Positions 53,783 through 64,000 of a stretch of 64,000 nucleotides of DNA are shown here, piece by piece; position 1 is the first letter of the stretch; each line of letters starts with the position of its first letter. Position numbers and translations under genes: made by a program. The stretch spans positions 6,369,913 through 6,433,912 of the forward strand of contig CM070596.1 of assembly GCA_036346395.1 (NCBI GenBank), given 5' to 3'. The stretch comes from Hsuehochloa calcarea (Eukaryota; Streptophyta; Magnoliopsida; Poales; Poaceae). The notes under the pieces were generated by a model. It saw only the letters and a list, made by a program, of their open reading frames with translations. It was not told the origin of the DNA and searched no databases.

Positions 53783-55361
53783 GCATTGGCGTGTGGCCAC
53801 ACAGTAGTTGTTAAGCCATCAGAGTTCACACCTCTGACAGCATTAGCTGCAGCAGACATTGCTCTTCAAGCTGGCATACTATGTAATTTTCTCAATTTCT
53901 CTACAATTCCAATCTTATTTGAGTTCTTATGCTGTTTCCATATTAATGAGTACATTTGTCAGAAGTTATGTTACAAAAAGGGATTAGTGAATTATAAGAC
54001 TAACAACTTTTACAAAGTATGGCTATTCATGTTAGGTGCACAATCGCCTACCGAGTCTGAATGCTCTAGCATTGTCACAAAGGGCCAGTTTGATGCTGTG
54101 GTGCTTTGCTATGAAATCTAAATAGTCTAGAGAACCATTACTAGTTCTAGTAAGTTTGTTCTATTTTAGCTCTAAAATAGAGGTTGTTTAAGTAGTTACT
54201 TAGTGTAGCAAAACAAAACTGCAGCTTACAAGCCACTGCAATGCCAAACTAAGCCTAAAACCGCAACTGTACCAGACATCCTCTCTTCCTTGTTTTGACA
54301 ATTAAATCATTATGCCAAATTTGACACAAGCCAGTGATAACTTCAATCCTGCAAGAGTTACAGTGCAAACAAAATTAGATTTTGGAGTACATTGGAGCAA
54401 ATCTTCACGTTTTTTAGTCGCAACTGCAGAAGTTTTTTCTCACTGAACATTTTTGCTCATTTAATGTTTTTTCTCATCATCGTTTGACTACGCTTCTATT
54501 GATGATAGCTATTGAGCATAATCATTTTTTCAGGGTGCACTAAATGTTGTAATGGGTAATGCTCCCGAGACAGGTGATGCACTTCTGCAGAGTACACAGG
54601 TTTGATTTCCTCCTGTTTTCTATCGCATCAGCAACATTTCTTTCTTCCATGGTTAATTGATTCCGTAGGAATAGTTTTAACTGACATGATAATTATTTTC
54701 TTTATTAGGTCAGAAAGATTACATTCACAGGATCAACAGCAGTTGGCAAAAAACTGATGGCAGGATCTGCTAATACTGTGAAAAAGGTATGTCCTGAGAA
54801 GCTTCTTAAGGAACACCTCACTTTAATGGGCATTTGAGAGTCCTGAGGCTTGGACAATATCAAATACTGTGAAGTTTCTTGTGCAATTCTTACAACTTTC
54901 TCCTCTTAGAATACATTTGATTGCAACACATTATTGTATTGGTTTCTTTTAATGAAAAATTGCTACAACTACTCTTGTGTTAGATGAGAAATGTTAAGGG
55001 ATTCATGATATCCTATCGTTCTTTTTGATGTGTTGGGCATAGAGTTCTAAAGTGTTTAAGCAGCCTAAATTCCTAATTGCCTCTTGCGTCCTAGTAATAT
55101 CATTAGTTTTGGTGGAATCTTGAAACATAATATACTCCATTTTGTCAGTTAGCGAGATCTTTGCCCTATGCAGTATACTACTTATTTTTTTCAACAAGGC
55201 ATGTTTGAAAAAGCTTCTTTATTCTATCGTTTGAGCCTGCTACCATTCTGATGTTTACATTAACAAGAATAATTATTCTCTAGGTTTCTTTAGAACTTGG
55301 TGGGAATGCACCGTGCATTGTTTTCGATGATGCAGACATTGATGTTGCTGTTAAGGGTAGT
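53783..55361 (+). pseudogene. Succinate-semialdehyde dehydrogenase gene fragment (four exons)
   Basis: SSADH oxidises succinic semialdehyde to succinate with NAD in mitochondria, the last step of the GABA shunt. Four exons remain, with introns. First, 53783 to about 53876, LACGHTVVVKPSEFTPLTAL (NAD-binding Lys). Second, 54534-54599, ALNVVMGNAPETGDALLQST. Third, 54709-54786, RKITFTGSTAVGKKLMAGSA. Fourth, 55284-55361, VSLELGGNAPCIVFDDADID (active-site Glu in ELGG). The middle of the family's protein is thus covered. The N-terminal exons are replaced by gypsy E. The next exon, with the catalytic Cys (GQTC), is not found before the window ends. The first donor is poor (GGCATACTATGTAAT). Retained introns rule out a processed copy. 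It may be a duplicated fragment or a wrecked gene. Confidence 0.85.
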
Positions 55362-55593
55362 GTAAGTAAAAGTAACTTATTCCCACTTTTACAACTATCA
55401 TCCTTGTTATTCTTTGTTTTTTCTTCTATCATACATGGGTACATACGCTGTGAAAATGGCCTAAATGTTGCAAATGCATGGAAATCATGTTTGCGAGTTT
55501 ACAAAAATTCTCAGGAAAGCACTAGATATAGGGGAGGACAATGTTCTATATCCACCCAATATTTCAATATTAAGCTCAATTGCATTTATGATA

Positions 55594-55853
55594 TACTCCC
55601 TCTTTCCTTTTTTACTTTACGTTTTGTACTTTTTACGGTATCCGAAATGCGACTTTGACCGCTACTTTTTATAACTTTACATTAAGATGTACTAATAAAA
55701 TTATAATATTATGAAAGTAATTTTAACAACAAATATAATGATATAATTTTCACATAACCAATCTAAATAGTTTTAAATAAACTGGTGGTCAAACTTTAGA
55801 AAATTTGACAGTATGGATTCAAGGACTTCAAGTAAAAAAGAATGGATGAAGTA
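55594..55853. mobile_element. Stowaway-type MITE downstream of SSADH exon
   Basis: Termini TACTCCCTCTTTCC... and the reverse complement ...GAATGGATGAAGTA are inverted, with TA at both ends. The interior has the usual Stowaway phrasing (TTATAATATTATGAAAGTA). It is about 260 bp and lies in what would be an SSADH intron. Confidence 0.65.
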
Positions 55854-56180
55854 AAAAAATACAAATACTTAGTGAAGTAGAAATGTCGTGTTTTCTAACA
55901 CCGTAGTCCTGCACAGAATGTGCATGATTTAAACTCTGTCTTTTGACTTCTCTTCTCTCTCAGCTGTGGGATAAAACATATAGTCATGCACATTTCCCTT
56001 ATGTTCTGTGACCCAACATGGATTGTGCCAGAATTTCAGTGATGGATCTCTTTTAAGGGTCAGTATCTAGGTGACGCTTGCCTGGTATATTGGCTAGCGT
56101 ATATGCCTGTATGGTAGACCCTCCTTGTTGCTATCAACTCCATCTATACCTGGCCTTTATCATTGACTTCCACTGAGCTT
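55854..56180. other. Remaining SSADH intron or flank
   Basis: Non-coding sequence between the MITE and copia F. I looked here for the exon carrying GQTC and did not find it. Confidence 0.4.
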
Positions 56181-56474
56181 AGGTGAACGAAGGCCGGACC
56201 TGTCGGCATCACCGTGACGTCGTCGTCTCGACTACGACATCGCGAGATCGACTGACGGCCACTGGATCATCGCCGCTTACTTGACTCGTGATTCGACCTA
56301 AGCCCCGGCTTCAGATCCGCACCGACCCGATATCGTCGACCAAATCTTCGATCCGATGGCTTCATCCGGTTCGCACGTACTTTTGATTCCGCACTAATGG
56401 TTTTGCTAGGTGTTCTCTTATGTGCTAGGGTTAATCATGTTTTAGATCAAGTCATTAGCTCAGTATAATTAACA
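56181..56474 (+). repeat. Copia F 5' LTR, left-truncated, with primer site
   Basis: It starts AGGTGAACGAAGG, matching the right LTR from 62095, and ends AATTAACA. The tRNA-Met primer site follows at 56476-56487. Confidence 0.85.
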
Positions 56475-56487
56475 ATGGTATCAGAGC

Positions 56488-57630
56488 TTGCCCTAGACAC
56501 ATAGTGAACCCGATTAGATCTACCTCATACCCGGATCTAACCATCAGTGTATACTACCCGCTCGGATCTGGGTCTTGTTGGCTCGGGTTAGCAATTAGAA
56601 GGAGGATCTACGCTTTGAGAAAACCTAACGAGAAGAGATCCCAAACTCCCAAATCCATCAAACTCGGATCAAAAGGCAAAAGGAGCGGCGGAATACTCAC
56701 GTTTTGGAGATCCGAGTCGCCATCCGGTCTCGGCGCCGCCAGCAACTCCACTCGACGGCATGCGACGCGACCTCGCCGCACGCGCCACCGCCGAGAGGAG
56801 AGAGCTGCGGCGCCGCCTCTTAGCAAGCCGCCGAGCCGCGGTGCTCTCCACTCGTGAGCTTCGCGCCGCCGCGCGCCGCCCGAGCGGAGATTTCGGGAGA
56901 GAGCGAGAGGAATGAAAATTAGGTTTAGGGTTTCCGATTTCATCGGTTTTATATCACGCTGCTGTCGATCTTAGCCGTTTATTTCAATCCGACGTCTCGC
57001 GTGAATCTTTCGGCCGGCAGTGTTAAAACGGGCGTTGATCTTAGCCGATCGTTCGGATCCGACGGTTCAAATCGCCCTTCGTTTTCATCGGTAGAAGTGG
57101 GTCGTGTGCGGTGCGGGCGAGCCCTTGGATGAACAAAGGCCCTTTTTCATTTTACAAAATGATTTTCTGATTAAGCTATTTATTTATTTATTTATTTTGT
57201 TTACTGTTTAATCTAATGCTGATTACTCAACTTTGTGATGCTGCACAGTAGCTTTTCATTTTGTAAAGTGGTTTTATGATTAAGTTTTATGATTATTATT
57301 TATTTTTGTGTACTGTTTTAATTAATGATAATTCCTAATGTTTTCGGTATAAATTCGGTCTCTGATTAAAATTGAACCAACGAGATATTTTAATTAGAGA
57401 ATATTATGATTTATTTTGGCATTATGTATACACATGATTACATACTGACCAACGTTGTTTGTAGTCATGTGTTGCCACATTAATAGTTATAGTTCTTTTA
57501 TTTCTGCCCAACGGTGATATAAACTAGAGCTGTAATTTTTTGCATGTTATTAATCAGACCAACGTAGGGTTAATTGCATGCAATACTTTTATGCTATTTC
57601 TAATTTTTTCCTGTATTTTAATGTTCAGCC
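56488..57630 (+). other. Copia F leader
   Basis: A long non-coding leader. It is GC-rich at 56690-56890 (Arg/Ala-rich artefact frames on both strands), then AT-rich up to the gag start codon at 57631. Its layout resembles the copia A leader. Confidence 0.5.
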
Positions 57631-58490
57631 ATGAATGCTTCAAATGTTGCCGCTACAATCGACAACATTGAGCAGCTTACGGAGAGCAATTTCCCCGCTT
57701 GGAAAGAAAGAATTTCAGTTGTCCTTGGAGTATTAGATCTTGATTATGCATTAAGAGTGCCTGCTCCCATTTCTCCCACCATTGGTGAGGACGATTACGA
57801 TGAGAAAAAGAAAATATATGAATAATATCTTTGAAAAATGGGAGCGGTCTAACCGCTCTATCACTAATGATTATGAAGACTTCTATCTCGATCGAATCGG
57901 GAGCAATCCCAGATTCGAAAATGCTAAGGAGTATCCGCTTGAGAGGAGAAATTCAAAGGCTCCACTAAGGTTTATGCCAGTACACTAATCCGAGGCTTCT
58001 ATCCACTAAGTATGACGGGTCCAAGGAAGATAAGAGAGCACATCATGATGATGACTGATATGGCTGGGAAAACTCAAGGGCATGGACTGGAAATATCTGA
58101 TGGTTTCCTAGTTCACTTCATAATGACTTCTCTTCCTTCCGAATACACCGCTTTTAAGATAAACTATAATACTCGAAAGATAAATGGAGCATGAGCGATC
58201 TTATCGCCATGTGTGTCCGTGGAGGAAGAAAGGATTAGGGCCGAAAAGAAAGATTTTGTGAATCAAGTTGGCGGTCCTAGCAAAAGGAAGTTCTCAGGGG
58301 ACTTCAAATCCAAGAAAAGGCTGCACTACTCTCCTAATTCAGATAAATCAGGGCCTAAGGTGCAAACTACACCTAAGCCCAATGTTGCTTCGCTAAAGCA
58401 CCAAGTGGGAATGCATGTCACTTCGCAAGGAGCCAGGACATTTCCAGAAGGATTGTGTTGGTTTCCTAAAGTGGCTTGCCAAGAAGGGTA
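57631..58490 (+). pseudogene. Copia F gag remnant
   Basis: It starts MNASNVAATIDNIEQLTESN then FPAWKERISVVLGVLDLDYA, a clear copia Gag N-terminus. It breaks at 57824. Later frames carry ISDGFLVHFIMTSLPSEYTA (58012-58194) and a Lys-rich tail (KRKFSGDFKSKKR). The zinc-knuckle region near 58420-58460 is degraded. Confidence 0.75.
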
Positions 58491-59700
58491 ATGATTCTAT
58501 AACTTTTGTTGATGAAACCCTTTATACTAACTTTTCCCTTAAATCTTGGTGGATTGACTCAGGTGCAACTGTGCACGTTACCAACTCTTTACAGGGATTC
58601 CATACCGTGATAACACTAAGAAAGGGGGAGCGAAGTCTTAGAGTCGCGGATGGAAAAGAAGCCGAAGTGGAATCAATTGGTTCTGTCTCCTTAGTTTTAG
58701 ATAGCGGCTTCACACTTCGTCTTAATAATGTAGTTTTTGTTCCTTCCATTAGGAGGAATTTAATTTCAGTATCTTTATTGGACGATGATGGATTCAAATG
58801 TAATTTTGGTAACAATAAGTGTGTTATCACTTTTAATTCAAATAATGTTGGTCTTGCTGTTAGACAAGACAAACTTTATATGCTTTCCCTTAATGAATCA
58901 CCGATATCTTTGAATGTGTGTGATACTATGCATAAAAAGAATAATGAGACTTCTTCGAAACTGTGGCACTGTCGTTTAGGCCACATTTCGAAGGGGAGAA
59001 TGGAGCGTCTCATTAAGGAAGAGATTCTCCAACCATTAGATTTCTCCGACTCGCACTAATTGCATTGATTGCATTAAAGGAAAATACGTAAAGAAAATAA
59101 AGAAGGGAGCAACTCGCAGCTCAGGACTATTAGAGTTAATTCATACTGATATTTGTGGTCCTTTTCCTGTGACATCAGTGGATGGTTTTGATTCTTTCAT
59201 TACATTCACTGATGATTTCTCCCGTTATGGTTATATTTTTCCCATTAAGGACCGATCCGAGTCACTTGATAAATTTAAGATATTTAAGGCTGAAGTTGAA
59301 AATCAGCACAACCTAAGAATCAAAGTGGTAAGATCGGACCGTGGGGGAGAATATTATGGGAGACATGCCCCTTATGGCCAAATTCTCGCCCTTTCGCTAA
59401 GTTCCTTCAGGAAAATGGCATTGTTGCCCAATATTCTACACCAGTGAACCTCAAGAAAATGGGGTAGCCGAGAGACGCAACCAGTACACTTATGGATATG
59501 GTACGGAGCATGCTTAGCTACTCTAGTTTATCACCGTTTATGGATGGAGGCACTAAAGACAAGAAAGACATATTCTTAATAGGGTTCCCAGTAAATCAGT
59601 ACCTAAGACACCTTATGAATTATGGACCGGAGAAAACCGAGTTTGAAATATTTAAGAGTATGGGGTTGTTGTCTTTGAGCTAAGATATTTAATCCACATA
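58415..59700 (+). pseudogene. Copia F protease and integrase remnant
   Basis: The frame 58415-59059 has the protease site SWWIDSGATVHVTNSLQGF (Asp-Ser-Gly intact) and the pre-integrase KLWHCRLGHISKGRMERLI. The core in 59130-59447 shows the first Asp in LIHTDICGPF and the second in RSDRGGEYYG. A frame break after 59390 precedes a remnant of the PQENGVAERRN block (about 59450-59475) carrying the Glu. The closing part continues to about 59700 in other frames. Confidence 0.82.
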
Positions 59701-60048
59701 TTGGAAAATTAGACCCTAAGACAAGAAGTTGCCATTTTATAGGATACCTGAAAGATCTAAAGGGTATCGATTTTATTGTCCCGATAGAACAACTAAGTTT
59801 GTAGAAACAAGACATGCTTGTGTTCTTAGAAAATAATGAGGACACGGAGCCTAGGAAAATTGATCTTGAAGAGAAGCGGGTTTACGCCCTTCACCGCTTA
59901 TCCCGAGATTTTTATTCTGACTTGGTGGTTGCACCTCCAGTACCAAATATTGTTGATGCACCCACTGTTGGGGTCTCTGAAATTCCTAATGTCATACCTA
60001 ATGATGAGCCTCAAAGCCTCTGCGCCTCAAGACCTCCCGCAATAGTTC

Positions 60049-60960
60049 TTGAACCTATTAGAAGATCACAATGGAGAGAAGATCGCCATCCCAAATGATT
60101 ATGTTGTTTACATGAATGAGGATATTAATGATATAGGGAAGGTAGATGATCCCACCTCTTATAAGGAAGCAATAATGAGTGAATATTCTCCTAAATGGTT
60201 TGATGCCATGAAGGATGAACTAAAGTCTATGAGCACTAATGATGTATGGGACTTAGTAGAAATTCTGACTGAGTCAAAACAAGAGGGTCAGTAAATGGGT
60301 CTACAAAACTAAGCATGACTCTAAGGGAAATATCGAAGGTTCAAAGCAAGACTCAGAGCAAAAGGCTTCTCACAAAGAGAGGGATTGATTATAATGATAC
60401 TTTTCTCCTGTCTCAACTAAGGATTCGCTCGAATCGTTATGGCGCTTGTAGCTCATTATGATTTAGAGCTACATCGATGGATGTTAAGACGGCATTCCTT
60501 AATGGCGATTTGCAAGAAAATGTTTACATGACTCAACCTAAGGTTTTGTCGTGGAAGGCAAGGAGCACATGGGATGTCGACTTAAGAAATCTATTTATGG
60601 CTTAAAACAAGCATCGAGGCGGTGGTACCTCAAATTTGATAAAGTTATAAGGAATTTTGGATTTAAGGAAAATGAAGTTGATAATCGCATATATGTTAAG
60701 TTCAAGGGAGTAAATTCACCATCTTAGTGCTTTATGTGGATGATATCTTATTGGCTAGCAAATGATAAGGATATGCTGTTTGAAACCAAAAGATTTCTCT
60801 CATCCAATTTTGATATGAAGGATCTCGGTGATGCCTCTTACGTTCTTGGCATTGAAATTCACCGACAGTCCAAAGGAGTATTAAGTTTATCTCAAAAGCA
60901 TACATTGACAGAGTACTAAAGAGATACAATATGCATAAATGCTCGCTCACCCGCTCCTAT
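60049..60960 (+). pseudogene. Copia F reverse transcriptase remnant
   Basis: Frame 60049-60294 contains SYKEAIMSEYSPKWFDAMKD and LKSMSTNDVWDLVE, the start of copia reverse transcriptase. Broken frames follow with the DVKTAFLNGDLQENVYM block (60480-60530) and GLKQASRRWYLKFD. The Tyr-Val-Asp-Asp box is at about 60730 (LYVDDILLAS, with a stop just after). KDLGDASYVLGIEIHRQSKG closes it. Confidence 0.82.
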
Positions 60961-61019
60961 CGTTAAGGCGATAAGTTTGGGACATTTCAATGTCCAAGGA
61001 ACCAATATGAAACTGATCA

Positions 61020-61710
61020 GATGAAGAATGTTCCTTACGCTTCAACTGTCGGAAGCATTATGTATGCTCAAGTAAGCACACGCCCTGACTTAGCTTTTGT
61101 AACCTAATGCTTGGCGATATCAGTCAAATCCAGACCGGACCACTTTGGAAGGTCGTTAAGAAAGTTTTGCGTTATATGCAAGCTACTAAGCATCTCATGC
61201 TCACATATAAGCATACTGATAACCTTGAAGTTGTTGGTTATTCAGATTCAGATTTTGCGGGATGTGTTGATACTAAGAAATCCACGTCAGGTTATATCTT
61301 CACACTTGCCGGAGGAGCTATCTCGTGAAAAGCTCCAAACAAACCCTTACGGCATCTTCAACGATGCAAGCTGAGTTTGTGGCATGTTATGAGGCTACTG
61401 GGCAGGCTGTATGGCTTAAGAACTTTATTCCGGGCCTTAGAGTGGTTGACAGCATTTCTAAGCCACTCACCTTATACTGCGATAACGAACCCGCAGTCTT
61501 TTATGCGAGTAACAACAAGTCAAGTGGTGCTCTGCCAAACACATTGACATTAAATATCATGTTGTGAAAGATAGAATCCGAGATCAAACTATTAGTATCA
61601 AGCATATTAGTACTAAGTCAATGCTTGCGGATCCGCTTACCAAAGGCTTACCACCCAATATATTTCGTGATCATGTTGCCGGCATGGGTTTATTGGAAAG
61701 CCTCTGATTC
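61020..61710 (+). pseudogene. Copia F RNase H remnant
   Basis: It contains the NVPYASTVGSIMYAQVSTRP block, VVGYSDSDFAGCVDTKKSTS and GYIFTLAGGAIS, a stop at 61326, then ASSTMQAEFVACYEATGQAV and a degraded HIDIKYH region. The end reads MLADPLTKGLPPNIF near 61620-61670. Confidence 0.82.
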
Positions 61711-61894
61711 TGGATAAAGGACCTTAAAGCAAACCAACTCCCATTAAGTATTATGAATATCCATTTTAAAATGTGATAGTATACTATAGGTACTGAGGTT
61801 GTATGGCACTTCATTGGTCATGCGACACATTACCTTGGTACACTTTTTCATTTGAGTATGGACTTATGATGTTAGCCTAACGATCAAAGGAGAA

Positions 61895-62300
61895 TGTTAG
61901 AGTTGATCTCGCTAACAAACCCGAGATTTTAGGGAGACCACGTCTCCACTCGCGCCTCGATCGGGGCGTTTCCAACTCATTTGGTCTACGGTCCGGTTAC
62001 CTCGCTATATAAAACAGAGGGACGGATCGGGTTCGTTTGAGGCGATCGTTCGAACCCAAAGATCCCGCACAAGCCCGATCGGCGACGAGCACCGAGGTGA
62101 ACGAAGGTCGACCGTCGGCATCACCGCGGACGCCGTCGCCTCGACTACGACATCGCGAGATCGATCGACGGCCATCGGATCATCGCCGCTTCTTCGACTC
62201 GTGATTCGCACCTAAGCCCCGCGCCAGATCCGCCGACCCCGATCGTGACCAAATCTTCAGATCCGATGGCTTCATCCGGTTCGGTACGCATTTTTGATTC
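61895..62300 (+). repeat. Copia F 3' LTR, right-truncated
   Basis: It begins TGTTAGAGTTGATCTCGC after the purine tract. A TATA box (GCTATATAAAACAG) lies near 62003. It stops matching the 5' copy after TTTTGATTC (62300). The final 85 bp, present at 56390-56474, are absent. Confidence 0.85.
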
Positions 62301-62722
62301 AGCCTGGTAACCAAATCCAGTTCTCATGCCATAAGATGTCCCAAGTTACACACAGCACTTCTGTACTGTCCATAGTAGTAGAATTGGTCATCATTTATTG
62401 TCAACATGGAGAAGCAAGTGAATGCTGATCCAAGCGCCAATGTTCAAGTGTCCTAATTTTTCAGAGGTCTATCTATATACCTCTCGTTGCTAGTGCAGTT
62501 CAAATGCTGAAATTATTATTTAGCTGTCTACACCTCATTGCAAGAAAAAATCTTATCTTTTTTTCAAGCAAGGAGGATACAGTTCAAGGGCTTCAATTAT
62601 TGAAACAAAATGATCACTACAATGTTCATATCCAAAACAAAACAGCATGGCAAGGCACATAGCCTGTCTGAGACAACAAGAAGAGCTAAAACCATTACAA
62701 GGAAGAGATGCGTTCCAGTTTT
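62301..62722. other. Spacer between copia F and the terminal LTR
   Basis: Non-coding and AT-rich. No SSADH exon is visible here. Confidence 0.4.
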
Positions 62723-64000
62723 TGTAACATTCTCATTTTCAAAAGTCAATTAGCTTCTGGTTTTCAATTTTCAAAACGAAATTCTTTTGAATTTCAACTT
62801 TACCTTCGATTTGGGCCGGCCCACTTCTCCTCCCCCATCCGGCCCAGCCCCGCCCCACCTCCCTAGCCCAGTCGGCCTGCTCCTCCCCCTCCCTGCTCCT
62901 TCTCGGCGCGCGCCGCGCTTGCCACAGCCTGCACACAGCACCTATGCGCCGCGTCGCCGCCCGTGTCTGCCGGCTCCCGGCCGACTCCTCCCCACCGCGC
63001 CGTGCTCCGGCCTTAGCCGCCGCCGGTTCCCCTCTTCTCTCCCGGCCGCCTGTCAGACTGGCCGACCCTCTTCGCCCGCCGCTGCGCCATCCCTCTGCCG
63101 CTCGTGTCGCGCACCCTCCCGCGCCACGCGCCCCCTTCTTCCCCGCCGCATCCGCCGGCCCCTCGCTCCCCCTCCTTCGGCTATAAAGCACGGCGCCTCT
63201 TCTTCTTCTCCCCACCTCGCCTCCTTCTCTCCCGCTAAGTTGAAGCCGAGCTGCCGTCGCCTCCGCTCTCTTCTTCCCCTCCTCGGCCGCCGCCGCTCCG
63301 CCAATTCGGCGCTCCCAAGTCGCCGTCACCTCCGCCTCCGGCTTCCCCCACCTCCCGACGCCACCCCGCGCCACCACTCGCAGCCACCCCCGCCCCGCGT
63401 GCTCCCTCTTCTCCCCCCTCTCTCCGCATGGAGAAGACGAGGCAACGTGCGTGGCGTCGCCCTTTAACCTCAGCGTGGTCGACGGGTGGGCCCGACCATC
63501 TGATACCCCAGTGATCGACAAAGTGGGCCCCACCAAGATCGCTCTGAGACCCGTGGACATCGCGTGTGAACTCGATCCACGCACTGTGCGGTGGATCGAG
63601 CACTGTTCATGGGCCACGTGTCAGTATGAGGATTTTTTTCGGTTTTTTGATTTTCTTTTTAATTAAAAAATTCTTTAGAAAAGCTTTAAAAATTCATATC
63701 TCCTTCGTTACAACTCCAAAAATTATGAAACTTGTTCATAAAATTTTCTAAATTCAAGATCTTGCTAATGGCACTGGTCTTGTTTAATTTGGATTTCATT
63801 TGTTATGGGTTTTGTATTTATTGCTCTATTTGCTGTTGTGCCTTTTTCTCGGTACATTCGTTCGATTAGGGTTCGAAGACGCGGGAGACCTCCACTTCGA
63901 TCAAGCTCAAGAATACCAAGACCCTACTGCCTTTAACCAAGGAGAGTCAATACTTTGATCATTTTGAGCCTACATTTTATGCAAAATTATATTTATTTAA
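62723..64000 (+). repeat. Start of a long GC-rich LTR, continues past the window
   Basis: It begins TGTAACATTCTC, close to the start of the solo LTR at 31412 (TGTAACATCCTT). Like that LTR it has a GC-rich segment (62810-63560) with a TATA-like CGGCTATAAAGCACGG near 63179, then AT-rich sequence and the phrase GGGTTCGAAGACGCGGGAG. The large open frames on both strands at 62739-63617 are Arg/Ala/Pro composition artefacts. The layout suggests a related large-LTR gypsy family. The end is not in the window. Confidence 0.5.

Larger units (their letters stand above)
56181..62300 (+). mobile_element. Ty1/copia retrotransposon F, both outer LTR ends missing
   Basis: The left LTR runs 56181-56474 and lacks about 200 bp at its start. 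The right LTR runs 61895-62300 and lacks about 85 bp at its end. The shared part (AGGTGAACGAAGG to TTTTGATTC, about 207 bp) thus flanks the element as a direct repeat. The primer site TGGTATCAGAGC is at 56476-56487, and a purine tract (AAAGGAGAA) lies before 61895. The interior has copia order with many frame breaks. No target duplication is found at the truncated ends. Confidence 0.88.

Noticed and set aside
19813..62300. Possibility that some reverse-transcriptase sequences are endogenous plant pararetrovirus
   Set aside because: Domain orders fit copia (integrase before reverse transcriptase) or gypsy (after), with LTRs, primer sites or purine tracts. No movement or coat protein features were seen.
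55362..62722. Search for the SSADH exon with the catalytic Cys
   Set aside because: No GQTC-type exon was seen before, inside or after copia F. It may lie past the window or be lost.
62739..63617. Large open frame (292 codons, minus) with a 226-codon plus-strand frame opposite
   Set aside because: Both are Arg/Ala/Pro/Gly-rich products of GC-rich DNA open on both strands, inside an LTR-like block. No domain motif.

Overview
The window looks like nuclear DNA from a grass, most likely rice (Oryza) or a close relative. The evidence is intron-bearing plant genes, GC-rich first exons, Stowaway- and Tourist-like MITEs, and dense nested Ty1/copia and Ty3/gypsy retrotransposons. From memory, and not checked here, rice CYP97B4, a phosphocholine cytidylyltransferase gene and the succinate-semialdehyde dehydrogenase gene lie close together on the short arm of chromosome 2. 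The window holds pieces of all three in that order, so it may be that interval.

Only two genes look intact. One is a single-exon VQ-motif transcriptional co-regulator at 25950-26612 (+). The other is an eight-exon CTP:phosphocholine cytidylyltransferase at 45143-48979 (+), a key enzyme of phosphatidylcholine synthesis. Two host genes are present only as fragments: one CYP97B-type P450 exon near 3.7 kb, and four SSADH exons with introns at 53.8-55.4 kb. The SSADH piece is joined directly to a broken gypsy element. I see no tRNA, rRNA or functional link among the host genes.

Layout. 1-12.3 kb: minus-strand LTR-like sequence, the P450 exon, a foldback element, several MITEs and a complete minus-strand TRIM (8888-9650). 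12.3-19.2 kb: copia element A with both LTRs. 19.7-24.8 kb: gypsy B without gag, followed by an LTR-like block, between pieces of a TRIM-like repeat. 25.9-26.6 kb: VQ gene. 30.0-40.4 kb: a three-level nest, in which copia C (perfect GCTAA target duplication) sits inside an older repeat and itself carries a 3.18-kb solo LTR (perfect GCAAG duplication). 41.3-44.8 kb: MITEs and gypsy D remnants. 45.1-49.0 kb: cytidylyltransferase. 49.4-53.8 kb: MITEs and gypsy E. 53.8-55.4 kb: SSADH fragment. 56.2-62.3 kb: copia F, with both outer LTR ends missing. 62.7-64.0 kb: start of a long GC-rich LTR that runs off the window.

Every retroelement reading frame I followed carries stops or frameshifts, so none looks autonomous. 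I found no convincing new molecular system. The most interesting content is structural: the order of insertions, the truncations and the gene fragments.
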